Below, piece after piece: positions 25,964-34,770 of a stretch of DNA of 64,000 nucleotides; the stretch's first letter is position 1; every line of letters begins with the position of its first letter. The translations under genes and the position numbers were made by a program. Under the pieces are notes generated by a model that saw nothing but the letters and a program-made list of their open reading frames with translations, had not been told where the DNA came from and did no database searches. Origin of the DNA: Ensifer canadensis (GTDB taxonomy: Bacteria; Pseudomonadota; Alphaproteobacteria; Rhizobiales; Rhizobiaceae); the NCBI RefSeq assembly GCF_017488845.2, contig NZ_CP083370.1:2046001-2110000 (forward strand). The letters run 5' to 3'.

Positions 25964-27097
25964 ATGAACCTGGAGCAACAATTGATGATGGCGGTCGAAA
26001 GACCCTGCGACGAGACGATACGGCAAAACCTTCGCCGTATCCTCGAGAGCAAGTCTTTCGCGCGTTCCGAACGCCTGCGCGCTTTTCTCGCCTATGTGGT
26101 CGAAAAGGAGATGATCGGCGAAGGCCCGCAATTGAAGGGCTATTCGATCGCCATCGACGTCTTCGACCGCCCTCAGGCGTTCAATGCCGACAGCGATCCG
26201 CTGGTGCGGGTGCATGCCGGCAAGCTGCGCAAATTGCTCAAGGCCTATTACGAGACCGATGGCGCCGAGGACGAATGGCATCTGGTCATTCCCAAGGGCA
26301 CCTATGTACCGGAATACAGCCGCCGGCAGATCGATGCGGCCTGCCCCGCCGAGCCACAGACGCGCCAGCCGAAGCTGACGCGCAAGCGCCTCCCCGGCCA
26401 GAAGACGGCCTGGCCGCCGGCACCGTTGTCTTCGCCGCTGGCTGTGCTGTCGGTGCTGCCGCTTTTGTTGTTTGCGCCGCTGCCTTCACCGGAAATGACG
26501 ATGGACATCGATGCGCAGGCGAAGCTCTTCAACGGCCGCCATTCGATCGAGCGCGTGCTGCCCTCCGTCAACGTCGCCATATCGGGAGACCAGAACGCCG
26601 ACGTCAAAGCCTTCGCCGTCGCCCTTCGCGCCGCCGCTCAGCGCCACCGGACACTGGCGCGCGCCACCGACGGCGACGCCGGACGGCCGGTATCGCGCAA
26701 TGCGGCGCTGTCGTTTTCGCTCGAGCTGACCTGGTACGACGCGCCTGCGGCCGGTGTGCGCGTTACGCTCAAGCATGATGGCGAAGGCGTGCCGCTGCGG
26801 CAGGATTTCATCACAAGCGAACGATTGAAGAGTGAGCCCGATCTGCTGTTTGAAAGCATGTCGCTGGCATCCGAACTGTTTTCCCTCGATGGCGAGATCT
26901 ACACCCATGCGAGCGAAGAACAGATCCAGAGCCCGCTGATGGATTGCATGACGGCAACCGCCCAGTATCGCAAGCTGCTGACCCGCGGCAGCTTCGAAAG
27001 CGCCTGGTCCTGCCAGCAAAAACTGGCACCGCTGCGCGGCGACGAGCCGCTGTTCATCCTCAGCGCAAACAGCCCACTCCGGGTCATCGGCCACTGA
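25964..27097 (+). CDS. Membrane protein with N-terminal regulatory-type domain, function unknown
   Basis: A 377-residue protein. Residues 17-120 (LRRILESKSFARSERLRAFLAYVVEKEMIGEG ... GYSIAIDVFDRPQAFNADSDPLVRVHAGKLRKLLKAYYET .. HLVIPKGTYVPEY) match a domain that I know from the start of rhizobial cyclase-like and TPR proteins. One transmembrane helix lies near residues 147-167. The remaining 200 residues, presumably periplasmic, match nothing that I recognise and lack TPRs. A second in-frame ATG at 25985 is possible. A sensor or signalling role is inferred only. Confidence 0.65.
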   Translation: MNLEQQLMMAVERPCDETIRQNLRRILESKSFARSERLRAFLAYVVEKEMIGEGPQLKGYSIAIDVFDRPQAFNADSDPLVRVHAGKLRKLLKAYYETDGAEDEWHLVIPKGTYVPEYSRRQIDAACPAEPQTRQPKLTRKRLPGQKTAWPPAPLSSPLAVLSVLPLLLFAPLPSPEMTMDIDAQAKLFNGRHSIERVLPSVNVAISGDQNADVKAFAVALRAAAQRHRTLARATDGDAGRPVSRNAALSFSLELTWYDAPAAGVRVTLKHDGEGVPLRQDFITSERLKSEPDLLFESMSLASELFSLDGEIYTHASEEQIQSPLMDCMTATAQYRKLLTRGSFESAWSCQQKLAPLRGDEPLFILSANSPLRVIGH

Positions 27098-27513
27098 CGG
27101 AAAACCATGCTGCCTGCGTCCTAAGCGGCCCGCCAGCATGGCCCAAACCAGCACTTCCCCTGCAATATTCAGGACTATTCATATATGTGATTCGCGTATA
27201 CGGTGTGGCCATGCGTTGGGAATTGGTGCCTGGTTGCTCGTCAGGCAAGCACAATTGTCAGCAGTAGCCGCGCCCTTCGCGGTGTGCCCCAGCCGAGCAG
27301 CAGTCGCTATCGTCGACCATCGACGGTTGCATTGGAGCGCGGATCGCTTCCGCTCCGGTCATACCGTGCGATCGCGACGAGTTCCTGATGCCTGCGGCAT
27401 AATTCCGTAAATCGGCAGCGATATCGGGATCAATTATGCAGCAAATCGAAGCGTGACGGCTGCCTTCGCCCCCTTGAACAGGCGCGCGGCACTGTCAAAC
27501 GGGGATCATCGAT
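27098..27513. other. Intergenic region with a partial RIME-like element
   Basis: At 27394-27441, CGGCATAATTCCGTAAATCGG and ATCAATTATGCAGC form the second RIME-like hairpin. The remainder has no convincing gene on either strand. Confidence 0.5.
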
Positions 27514-28194
27514 ATGCCGCGAGACCACTGGAAGTACGAGGGCGCGCTGGCGGCGCCGGAGCGCACCGGCTACCTGCCCAGACTGCCGCTTCCCCATCAC
27601 GATCCCTCAAGCCCGCTTGCAATCGCCGATATGGCCGATGCCTTCGGCGTCACCCACCGCACCCTGCATTTCTATGAGGAGAAGGGCCTGCTGACCGCCG
27701 CCCGCATGGGGCCGATGCGGGTCTATGGACCGGACCACATCCGCCGCATGGCCGTCATCAACGCCTGCCGTGAAATCGACATGCCGATCGCGGCCATCCA
27801 GGAACTGCTCGCTGGTCTTGCCGGCGCCGACGACCAGACAGAGGCCGACCGGCTGTTCAAGGAAGCGCTGTTGTCACGACGCCGGGAACTGGCGGCGCAA
27901 CAATCCAACCTGCGGCGCCAGATGCAGCGCATCGCCGAACTGCTGGAAAACGAAGCTGAACAGGGCGAGGCCTCGTCCGATGACGCCGAAAACGTGCATC
28001 TCTCGCCGATCGAGAGCGAATGCCTCACATTCATGGCCGAAGGTTACCCGGCTGCACGCATCGCCCGGCTGATGGAGATGGATCTGGCCGCAGCGCTGAC
28101 GCTCGAGGCCGGCATCATCCGCAAGTTCAACGCCCACAACCGCTTCCAGGCCATCGCCAAGGCGGTGCTATCAGGCATGATCGCCGCGGAATAA
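27514..28194 (+). CDS. MerR family regulator with C-terminal LuxR-like HTH
   Basis: A 226-residue regulator. Residues 34-105 are a MerR winged helix (LAIADMADAFGVTHRTLHFYEEKGLL ... MRVYGPDHIRRMAVINACREIDMPI), followed by a coiled-coil-like helix (RRRELAAQQSNLRRQMQRIAELLE) where MerR proteins dimerise. Residues 163-222 read VHLSPIESECLTFMAEGYPAARIARLMEMD, which resembles a LuxR/GerE helix-turn-helix. No metal-binding cysteines are present. The first 33 residues are extra. Targets are unknown; it lies alone between two non-coding gaps. Confidence 0.8.
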   Translation: MPRDHWKYEGALAAPERTGYLPRLPLPHHDPSSPLAIADMADAFGVTHRTLHFYEEKGLLTAARMGPMRVYGPDHIRRMAVINACREIDMPIAAIQELLAGLAGADDQTEADRLFKEALLSRRRELAAQQSNLRRQMQRIAELLENEAEQGEASSDDAENVHLSPIESECLTFMAEGYPAARIARLMEMDLAAALTLEAGIIRKFNAHNRFQAIAKAVLSGMIAAE

Positions 28195-28399
28195 CCAGGC
28201 GCGACGCTTCGCGCTATCGGACGTATCTAGCCGAGATCCCGCGCTGGTCACGGGGATGAAGCATCGCGGTGTCGAAATTCCCGTCGCCGAAAAGGGCATC
28301 GTGAGGGGGCAATTCTCCCTGGATCATCGACAATGTGATGTCTTCAGCGCCACGCTCATGTTACGAGGCGCTTGAACGATGCAATGAGAGACGACCCCG

Positions 28400-29074
28400 A
28401 TGCTTCCCTGGATCCTGCTAGACCGCGCAACCATTCCCGGTGATGGCGACGAGTTGCGCCTGAAGAGCCGCGGCAGCGAATTTTCCATCATGCTCGGCTC
28501 GACGGAATTGATGAACAGCCGGCTGAGCGGATCGGAAGAGGCGCTGGCGACGCTGAGCTGTGAGCGGATTGCCTGCCGGAAGAATGCCCGCATGCTGATC
28601 GGCGGCCTCGGCATGGGGTTTACCTTGCGGGCCGCATTGGGCGCGCTGCCTGATGATGCCAGGGTGGTGGTCGCAGAGCTCGTGCCAGCTGTCGTCGAGT
28701 GGGCGCGCGGACCGATGGCGGATCTCCACCAAGGCACGCTCGACGATCCACGCGTCGACATCCATGTCGGCGATGTCGGCGCGCTGATCCGATCGAAGAC
28801 CGCCGCTTACGATGCCATCCTGCTCGATGTCGACAATGGTCCGGATGGCTTGACGCGCGCCTCCAACGACAGCCTCTACAACCACACCGGCCTTCGCGCG
28901 GCCAAGGCTGCCCTGCGCCCAAACGGCGTGCTTGCCGTCTGGTCATCGGCGCCGGACAGCGCCTTTACGCGCCGCTTGCGCGAAGTCGGCTTTGCCACCG
29001 ACGAGGTGAATGTGCGCGCCAACGGCAAGCGTGGTGGTGCCCGCCATGTCCTGTGGATGGCGACCAAGCGCTAG
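28400..29074 (+). CDS. Spermidine synthase-like SAM-dependent protein
   Basis: A 224-residue Rossmann-fold protein of the spermine/spermidine synthase superfamily. The glycine-rich motif is ARMLIGGLGMGFTLRAALG, followed by the acidic loop VVVAELVPAVVEWARG and a DAILLDVDNGPDGL segment in place of the catalytic D(A/S)xDP region. It is shorter than true SpeE proteins, so it may be a methyltransferase or an aminopropyltransferase relative of unknown substrate. GAGAGACG lies upstream of the ATG. Confidence 0.78.
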   Translation: MLPWILLDRATIPGDGDELRLKSRGSEFSIMLGSTELMNSRLSGSEEALATLSCERIACRKNARMLIGGLGMGFTLRAALGALPDDARVVVAELVPAVVEWARGPMADLHQGTLDDPRVDIHVGDVGALIRSKTAAYDAILLDVDNGPDGLTRASNDSLYNHTGLRAAKAALRPNGVLAVWSSAPDSAFTRRLREVGFATDEVNVRANGKRGGARHVLWMATKR

Positions 29075-29155
29075 CAAAGAGCAGAAAGAGCGGCGCGCGC
29101 TTCAGATCCGGCCGCGGCGCGACGGAGCCAAGAAAAACGCCGCGCTATTCGACAG

Positions 29156-29515
29156 TCACCCGTTGCGAAAAGCGCGGCTTGAGACCGAGATCGGATCGTC
29201 GCACGGGTCCTTCGCGTTGGCGAAGACATAGCCATCGGCCTGATGGATGGCCCCAAACACCAGCCCTTCGGCAGCGCAGCGCTCGCAGAAGGCTTCGACG
29301 TCTCTCACGTCGAATACCAGCTTGACCAGCGACTGGCCGCGCCGCTGTCCCTTGGCCGCCGGGTGGATCATCAGGTTGGCCCCGCCTTCCCCGCAGATCA
29401 GCTCGATGATCCGGTCGCCCGCCTCGTCGCATGCTTGAAAGCCGAAGTGCTTCTCGTAGAAGCGGACGGTCGCCTCGACGTCTTGGGCGTAAATGATGAT
29501 CCTGTTGATCGGCAC
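29156..29515 (-). CDS. VOC family protein
   Basis: A 119-residue glyoxalase/bleomycin-resistance-fold protein: RIIIYAQDVEATVRFYEKHFGF, then ANLMIHPAAKG, LVKLVFDVRDVEAFCERCA and a C-terminal FANAKDPCDDPISVSSR. The start codon is GTG at 29515, supported by GAGGGAGA five bases upstream; no ATG exists near that position. Enzyme activity is unassigned. It is convergent with the spermidine synthase-like gene and lies directly downstream of the helicase gene. Confidence 0.83.
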   Translation of the reverse strand: MPINRIIIYAQDVEATVRFYEKHFGFQACDEAGDRIIELICGEGGANLMIHPAAKGQRRGQSLVKLVFDVRDVEAFCERCAAEGLVFGAIHQADGYVFANAKDPCDDPISVSSRAFRNG

Positions 29516-29554
29516 TGAAATCTCCCTCGATCGAAGACTTAGGCCTGCCCGTCC

Positions 29555-30682
29555 TCAGCGAACGATCGTCAGGCGCTCGGCCGCACGGGTGATCGCGGTA
29601 TAAAGCCAGCGCTCGCGGGTATCGCGAAACGCCCAGCTCTCGTCGAACAGCACGACATTGTTCCACTGCGAGCCCTGCGCCTTGTGCACCGTCAGCGCGT
29701 AGCCGAAGTCGAATTCGTCGTAGCGCTTGCGGGTCGACCAAGGAATTTCGCCCTCGACCTCTTCGAAGGCTGCCTTCAGCAGCTTGATCTTGGCGGCACC
29801 GCGATCCATGTCGTCGTCCTCAGGGCGGATCATCAGGTTGATGCCGGGCTTCACCGTTTCCTTCGACGAGCTCATGACCTGCCAGAGCGAGCCGTTGAGC
29901 AGGCCCTTGGCCGGGTCGTTGCGCAGGCAGACCAGCTTGTCGCCGGATTGCGGATATTCGCTGGTAAAGCCCTTGAGCTCGCGAAGCCGCTGGTTGTAGC
30001 GCCGCCGGGTCTTGTTGGTGCCGACCAGCACCTGGTCGGCCTCCAGCACCAGCTCCTGGTTGACCTGCCCGCGGCCGATCACCTGGGTGGTGCCGTAGTC
30101 GCCATGCATGATCTCGTTGCCTTCGCGCACCTGCATCGCCAGCCGGATGATCGGGTTGTCGCGGGCCTGGCGGTGAATGTCGGTCAGCAGATAGTCCGGA
30201 TCCTGATTGGTGAAATAGCCGCCGCCGGTGACCGGCGGCAACTGGCCGGGGTCGCCGAGAACCAGGATCGGCGTGCCGAAGCTCATCAGGTCCTTGCCGA
30301 GCGCCTCGTCGACCATCGAACATTCGTCGACGATGATCAGCGCCGCCTTTGCGACCGGGCTTTGCCGGTTGATGGAAAACATCGGCGCGATCGAGGTCTT
30401 GCCGGTCTCCTCGTCGGAAACCTCCTCCTCGCCGCGCGGCCGGTAGATCAACGAGTGAATGGTCTTGGCGTTGCTGGCACCCTTGGAGCGCAGCACCTGG
30501 GCGGCCTTGCCGGTAAAGGCGGCAAACAGCACGTCGCCATCCACATGCTCGGCGAAATGGCGCGCAAGCGTCGTCTTGCCGGTGCCGGCATAACCGAACA
30601 GCCGAAAGAGCTGCGAGCGGCCCTCTTTCAGCCATTGTGAAACGGCCTTGAGGGCCTCGTCCTGTTGCGGAGCAAATTGCAT
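29555..30682 (-). CDS. RecD-like ATP-dependent DNA helicase/exonuclease protein
   Basis: A 375-residue superfamily 1B helicase. Walker A is LFGYAGTGKTTLARHFAEH, motif II is ALIIVDECSMVDEALG, motif III GTPILVLGDPGQLPPV and the C-terminal motif VI region YALTVHKAQGSQWNNVVLF with TAITRAAERLTIV. It resembles stand-alone RecD2-like or Dda-like proteins (AAA_30 plus UvrD_C_2) of rhizobia, not the RecBCD subunit; no recB or recC lies near. It unwinds DNA 5' to 3' by family knowledge. ATG 30682 is chosen as the first residue before the conserved MQFAPQQDEALKAV. Confidence 0.87.
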   Translation of the reverse strand: MQFAPQQDEALKAVSQWLKEGRSQLFRLFGYAGTGKTTLARHFAEHVDGDVLFAAFTGKAAQVLRSKGASNAKTIHSLIYRPRGEEEVSDEETGKTSIAPMFSINRQSPVAKAALIIVDECSMVDEALGKDLMSFGTPILVLGDPGQLPPVTGGGYFTNQDPDYLLTDIHRQARDNPIIRLAMQVREGNEIMHGDYGTTQVIGRGQVNQELVLEADQVLVGTNKTRRRYNQRLRELKGFTSEYPQSGDKLVCLRNDPAKGLLNGSLWQVMSSSKETVKPGINLMIRPEDDDMDRGAAKIKLLKAAFEEVEGEIPWSTRKRYDEFDFGYALTVHKAQGSQWNNVVLFDESWAFRDTRERWLYTAITRAAERLTIVR

Positions 30683-31080
30683 GATCCGAAGTGTCAGGAT
30701 TCGGGGTGCACAAGCAAGCCCGGATTTCGGGTCGTCGTATCCTGCCGGACGCCCGGCACCCGCGTTTGCAACGACCTCCATCGCGAAATCCCGCACCAGA
30801 TCAAGGAGCTATCATCGATCTGCCGCGCGCCGGGCTGCCCAGCGCCGCGCCGCAATGGCGCAGGCGTGTCACATGACGGCACCCCCATCCAGTCGTTTCG
30901 GCCGCCCGCCCTATCCGCTGTGGCACTTCTGGCCCTGTGGCCAGCCTGCCGCTTGAATGCCTGCGCGCAATGCTGCTAACGAGCGGTTGCGCGGCGGCGA
31001 ACCGATCCCTGCATGGGCCAGCCCCGACAAACGGATCAGGCGGGCACGAACACGTCAACCGCCTGAGGCAATGCCGGAGA

Positions 31081-32175
31081 ATGCCCTTGAAGCCCGACCA
31101 GCCCGCCACGCCCTCGTCTTCGGACCCTGTCGGCATCGGCCGCCTTGCGCCGACGCTGCAATGGCTGCTTCTCACGCTCGTCTCCGTGATCTTTGCGACA
31201 GTCCTCGAATTGGTCGGCATTCCCGCCGGGCTGTTGATGGGGCCGATGCTCGCGGCCGTGCTCTTCGGCATGAACGGCGGCACCATCCGCCTGCCCAAGC
31301 AGGTGTACTTCTGCGTGCAATTCATTCTTGCAATGATGATCGCCGGCGCGATGACGCCCGGCATGCTCGGCACCTTTTCCGGCAACTGGCCGCTGTTCCT
31401 CGGCGTCATTCTCTCCGTCATCGCCGTCAGCACGCTCTGCGGCTGGGTGATCACCCGCATGCGCATCCTGCCGGGCACGACGGCGATCTGGGGCTCGTCG
31501 GCGGGTGCCGCCTCCACCATGCTCTTGATGGCGGATGCCTATGGCGCCGATGCGCGCCTCGTCGCCTTCATGCAGTATCTGCGCGTCATCTTCGTCGCCA
31601 GCACCGCGACGATGGTCGCCCATCTCTGGGTGACCGGCGCGGAGGCCGAAACCGCAATCGTCTGGTTCGAGCCTGTCTCGATCCTGCCGTTCCTGGCAAC
31701 GCTTGCCGTCGGGCTCGGCGCGGCCTTTGCCGGCCGGATGCTGCGCGTGCCGGCCGGCGCCTTCCTGCTGCCGTTCCTCGTCGGCGCCGTGCTCAATGTC
31801 AGCGGCGTCATGACCACCGAGCTGCCGCAATGGCTGCTGGCGCTCTGTTACGCCCTGCTCGGCTGGAACATCGGCCTTGGCTTCACCCGCTCGATCCTTG
31901 CCCACGCGCGCCGCGCACTGGTGCCGACGGTGATCTCAATCGTCGTCTTGATCTCGTTTTCCGGCCTGCTTGCCCTGCTGCTCATCAAGGTCGCCGACAT
32001 CGACCCGCTGACGGCCTATCTCGCCACCAGCCCGGGCGGGCTCGATTCGATCGCGGTCATCGCCGCTTCGAGCAATGTCGACCTCTCCTTCGTCATGGCG
32101 CTGCAGTCCGCCCGTCTCATGATCATCACCATGATCGGCCCCGCGCTCGCCCGCTTCGTCGCCAACCGCGCCTGA
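31081..32175 (+). CDS. AbrB family membrane protein
   Basis: A 364-residue inner-membrane protein with about ten hydrophobic helices in two repeated halves; each half has the LVGIPAGLLMGPMLAAVLFG or RVPAGAFLLPFLVGAVLNVSG pattern of the AbrB family (membrane AbrB duplication domain, historically mislabelled as ammonia monooxygenase). The transport or regulatory role of this family is not settled. The ATG at 31081 precedes a short polar tail before helix 1; its ribosome binding site is weak, and the 48 codons available upstream do not look coding. Confidence 0.82.
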   Translation: MPLKPDQPATPSSSDPVGIGRLAPTLQWLLLTLVSVIFATVLELVGIPAGLLMGPMLAAVLFGMNGGTIRLPKQVYFCVQFILAMMIAGAMTPGMLGTFSGNWPLFLGVILSVIAVSTLCGWVITRMRILPGTTAIWGSSAGAASTMLLMADAYGADARLVAFMQYLRVIFVASTATMVAHLWVTGAEAETAIVWFEPVSILPFLATLAVGLGAAFAGRMLRVPAGAFLLPFLVGAVLNVSGVMTTELPQWLLALCYALLGWNIGLGFTRSILAHARRALVPTVISIVVLISFSGLLALLLIKVADIDPLTAYLATSPGGLDSIAVIAASSNVDLSFVMALQSARLMIITMIGPALARFVANRA

Positions 32176-32316
32176 AAGCGGTGCGGCTCGCCGGCACTTG
32201 AAAAAAGTGCGACGATGCAACAATTCCGGGAATAATCCCCGCCCTCCTCGTGTCTCATGTCAGGATCCGCGCGCCTGCGCACTCCGCTAGATTCAAGTTG
32301 AGGAAGGAAAGCTCCC

Positions 32317-32688
32317 ATGAGAACGTTACCGCTCGCTATTGCCATTTCCCTTGTCGCCGGCGCCGCCTTTGCGGCACCTCCGGTCAAGACGGTCGAAACG
32401 GCAAAGGGCAATGTGCTCGCCGCCGCCAACGGCATGACGCTTTACACCTACAAGGACGACCATGGCGGCGTTTCCAGTTGCTATGACGCCTGCGCGAAGA
32501 ACTGGCCGCCCTTCACGGTCGAAGGCGATGCCAAGGCGGAAGGAGCCTACACGGTCGTCGAACGCAAGGATGGAGCCAAGCAGTGGGCCAAGGACGGTAT
32601 GCCGCTGTATTTCTTTATCAAGGACAAGAAGATGGGTGACATTACCGGGGATGGCTTGAAGGGCGAATGGGATGTCGTCAAGCCGTGA
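32317..32688 (+). CDS. Secreted repeat protein (COG4315 type)
   Basis: A 123-residue exported protein. Residues 1-19 (MRTLPLAIAISLVAGAAFA) are a signal peptide with an AFA-A cleavage site. The mature part has two copies of the family unit: NGMTLYTYKDDHGGVSSCYDACAKNWPPF and DGMPLYFFIKDKKMGDITGDGL. The cysteine pair SCYDACAKNWP is conserved in the family. Function is unknown. AGGAAGGA lies upstream. Its stop overlaps the ECF sigma gene start by 17 bases, so the sigma factor probably drives this operon. Confidence 0.85.
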   Translation: MRTLPLAIAISLVAGAAFAAPPVKTVETAKGNVLAAANGMTLYTYKDDHGGVSSCYDACAKNWPPFTVEGDAKAEGAYTVVERKDGAKQWAKDGMPLYFFIKDKKMGDITGDGLKGEWDVVKP

Positions 32689-33226
32689 TGGCGTGAATAT
32701 GGATGCGGGGGCGAAAAGCCCCGCATCCGACCGGTTCGAGGAGGATGTGCTGGCGCTGATGCCGGCGCTCCGGCGCTATTCGCGCAGCCTTGTGCGCTCG
32801 GATCCTGATGGTGAAGATCTGCTGCAGGATTGTGTCGAGAAGGTTCTGGCGCGCCGCGCCCAGTGGCGCGGAGTCAACCTGCGTGCCTGGGCCTTCACCA
32901 TCATGACCAATCTCAGCCGCAACCGGCACCGGCACACCGCGCTGCACCCGCAGGTCGAGCTCGACGACAACCTCGGCCTCCAGGCGGAAACCCAAGAGAG
33001 CGATCCGCTCGAACGCTCGCGGCTGGAACGGGCGCTGAACGGCCTTTCGGCGGAAAACCGCTCGGTGCTGATGCTCGTGGTGATTGAGGGATACCGATAC
33101 CAGGATGTGGCCGACATGTTGGCCATTCCGATCGGCACGGTGATGTCCCGCCTGTCGCGGGCGCGTCACCAGCTTGCCGAAGCGATGAAGGACGACAACG
33201 TGATCAGCATGCGGAGACCGAAATGA
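32672..33226 (+). CDS. ECF-type RNA polymerase sigma factor
   Basis: A 184-residue sigma-70 family ECF protein: region 2 (ALRRYSRSLVRSDPDGEDLLQDCVEKVLARRAQW .. RAWAFTIMTNLSRNRHR) and region 4 (LSAENRSVLMLVVIEGYRYQDVADMLAIPIGTVMSRLSRARHQL). The ATG at 32672 has AGGG eight bases upstream and overlaps the preceding gene; an ATG at 32699 is the alternative. Its stop overlaps the anti-sigma start by ATGA, so translation of the two is coupled. Confidence 0.92.
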   Translation: MSSSRDGVNMDAGAKSPASDRFEEDVLALMPALRRYSRSLVRSDPDGEDLLQDCVEKVLARRAQWRGVNLRAWAFTIMTNLSRNRHRHTALHPQVELDDNLGLQAETQESDPLERSRLERALNGLSAENRSVLMLVVIEGYRYQDVADMLAIPIGTVMSRLSRARHQLAEAMKDDNVISMRRPK

Positions 33227-34050
33227 CGGACGAATTGAACACCGTCTCCGAAGACGACCTCAACGCCTATGTCGACGGCTTCCTGAGCGAGGCGGACCGG
33301 GCGCGGGTCGAGCAATGGCTCGAGCGCAACCCCGCGCGCGCCGAGGAGGTCCGCCAGTGGCAGGGCCAGGCAACCGAACTCCGCGCCATGTTTTCGACCT
33401 ATGCCCGCAGTGACGAGCGCGACCGGGCGTTGCTCGCAGGTACGAGCAGCCGGGGCGCGGCCGTCGCTTCGCGCGATCGCTGGACTTTGCGCCTTGGCGG
33501 CCGCATCGCCGCCGGTCTCCTGCTCTTTGGCGCCGGCGCCCTCAGCGGACTTTATGCCCCGCATGTCCTCGCCCCCGAACGTTCAGAACAGGTTGCCCTG
33601 GTGACTGAGAGCTTGCCGCGGCAGGCGCAGTCAGCGTTTCTCATCTATGCAAGCGAGGTGCGCCACGCCGTCGAGGTCGGGCCGGACCAGCAGACCCACC
33701 TTGCCACCTGGCTCGGCAAGCGGCTCGATCATCCGCTCAACATTCCCGATCTGTCGAAACTCGGCTTTTCGCTCGTCGGCGGCAGGCTGCTACCGGTCAA
33801 CGGCAAGGCGGGCGCGCTGTTCATGTATGAAGACCCGAGCGGCCAGCGGTTGACCGTGCTTCTCGGCCGCAACCCGGACAACCGCGAAACCAGCTTCCGC
33901 ATCGACAGCAGCGGCGGCGTCGAAACCTTCTACTGGATCGACGGACCGATCGGCTATGCCGTCACCGGCGAAGTGCCGCGTACGCTTCTGCAACAGGTCG
34001 CCGACGAATGCTACCGCCAGTTCGAGAAGCCGGCAGCCGCCAAGAGTTGA
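33223..34050 (+). CDS. Membrane anti-sigma factor
   Basis: A 275-residue protein. The N-terminus VSEDDLNAYVDGFLSEADRARVEQWLERNP is the short helical sigma-binding type found in anti-sigma factors of this ECF group; no HxxxCxxC zinc motif is present. One transmembrane helix lies near residues 91-110 (GGRIAAGLLLFGAGALSGLY), and the rest is periplasmic. It is expected to hold the upstream ECF factor at the membrane until a periplasmic signal arrives. The signal is unknown; oxidative or envelope stress is plausible. Confidence 0.88.
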   Translation: MTDELNTVSEDDLNAYVDGFLSEADRARVEQWLERNPARAEEVRQWQGQATELRAMFSTYARSDERDRALLAGTSSRGAAVASRDRWTLRLGGRIAAGLLLFGAGALSGLYAPHVLAPERSEQVALVTESLPRQAQSAFLIYASEVRHAVEVGPDQQTHLATWLGKRLDHPLNIPDLSKLGFSLVGGRLLPVNGKAGALFMYEDPSGQRLTVLLGRNPDNRETSFRIDSSGGVETFYWIDGPIGYAVTGEVPRTLLQQVADECYRQFEKPAAAKS

Positions 34051-34178
34051 CGGCGTCAGAGACGACTGCAGCGCTGCCGCAACTGAAAGCGTTTCGAGGT
34101 TAAAACCGTCGCCATATCATAACGTTGGCTCAGTTTTCGAAGCATCGATTCACGTTACGTGATGTTCCGTGGAGATGG

Positions 34179-34362
34179 CCCCTCATCCGGCCTGCCGGCC
34201 ACCTTCTCCCCGCACGCGGGGAGAAGGAAACTTGTGGCTCGCGGCCACTCCACGTCAGCCATTCGCTGCCGAGGTGCTCGTCAACGACAGATGCCAGGTG
34301 GCAACGCTATTGTCGTCCACGTCCCCTCTCCCCGCCCGCGGGGAGAGGGCTAGGGTGAGGGG
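34179..34362. repeat. Two CCCCTC...GGGGAG intergenic repeats
   Basis: 34179-34228 reads CCCCTCATCCGGCCTGCCGG then CCTTCTCCCCGC/GCGGGGAGAAGG; 34323-34362 reads CCCTCTCCCCGC/GCGGGGAGAGGG then TAGGGTGAGGGG. The same family occurs at 41474, 42566, 59500 and 59614. They fill the gap between the anti-sigma gene and the nitrile hydratase operon end. Confidence 0.85.
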
Positions 34363-34398
34363 CAAACCCGCTCGCGTCCCATGAGATATGACAGACCG

Positions 34399-34770
34399 CT
34401 ACCGCAGCGGGTCGTTCTCGATCAGGATCGGATGCCCATGCGGCGTCGCCTCGGCCGCGCGCTGCCAGCTCTTCGTCAAGGTTTCCAGCTGCCCGCTGGA
34501 GGTGATCGAAAGCTCGGTGACGAGCCGCGACAGCGCCGCCACCCAGCAATCGAAATAGTCGCTGGCATCCGCCTTGCGGCCGGGCTTGTAGAGTTCGGCG
34601 GAAAGCGCCTCGGCCCATTCGTTCCAGGAAAAGACGCCCTTTTCGTGCAGTCTCACCGTCATGGCAAAGGCAGACGCCTGCCACAGCTCGGCGAAGACGG
34701 GATCGCCCTCGGGCGATTTCGGCAGCTCGGCGGAGGCGGCAAGCGGCGATGTCGTCTTACAGGTGCTCAA
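34399..34770 (-). CDS. Nitrile hydratase accessory (activator) protein
   Basis: About 123 residues with the pattern of nitrile hydratase activators: FAELWQASAFAMTVRLHEKGVFSWNEWAEALSAEL, then DYFDCWVAALSRLVTEL and a C-terminal SWQRAAEATPHGHPILIEN. These small proteins are related to the beta subunit and help insert cobalt into the alpha subunit. A TTG at 34770 with GGGAGAG five bases upstream looks like the real start; an ATG at 34788 lies before that site. Either way the start lies inside the beta-subunit gene, so the two are translationally coupled. Confidence 0.85.
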   Translation of the reverse strand: MSTCKTTSPLAASAELPKSPEGDPVFAELWQASAFAMTVRLHEKGVFSWNEWAEALSAELYKPGRKADASDYFDCWVAALSRLVTELSITSSGQLETLTKSWQRAAEATPHGHPILIENDPLR

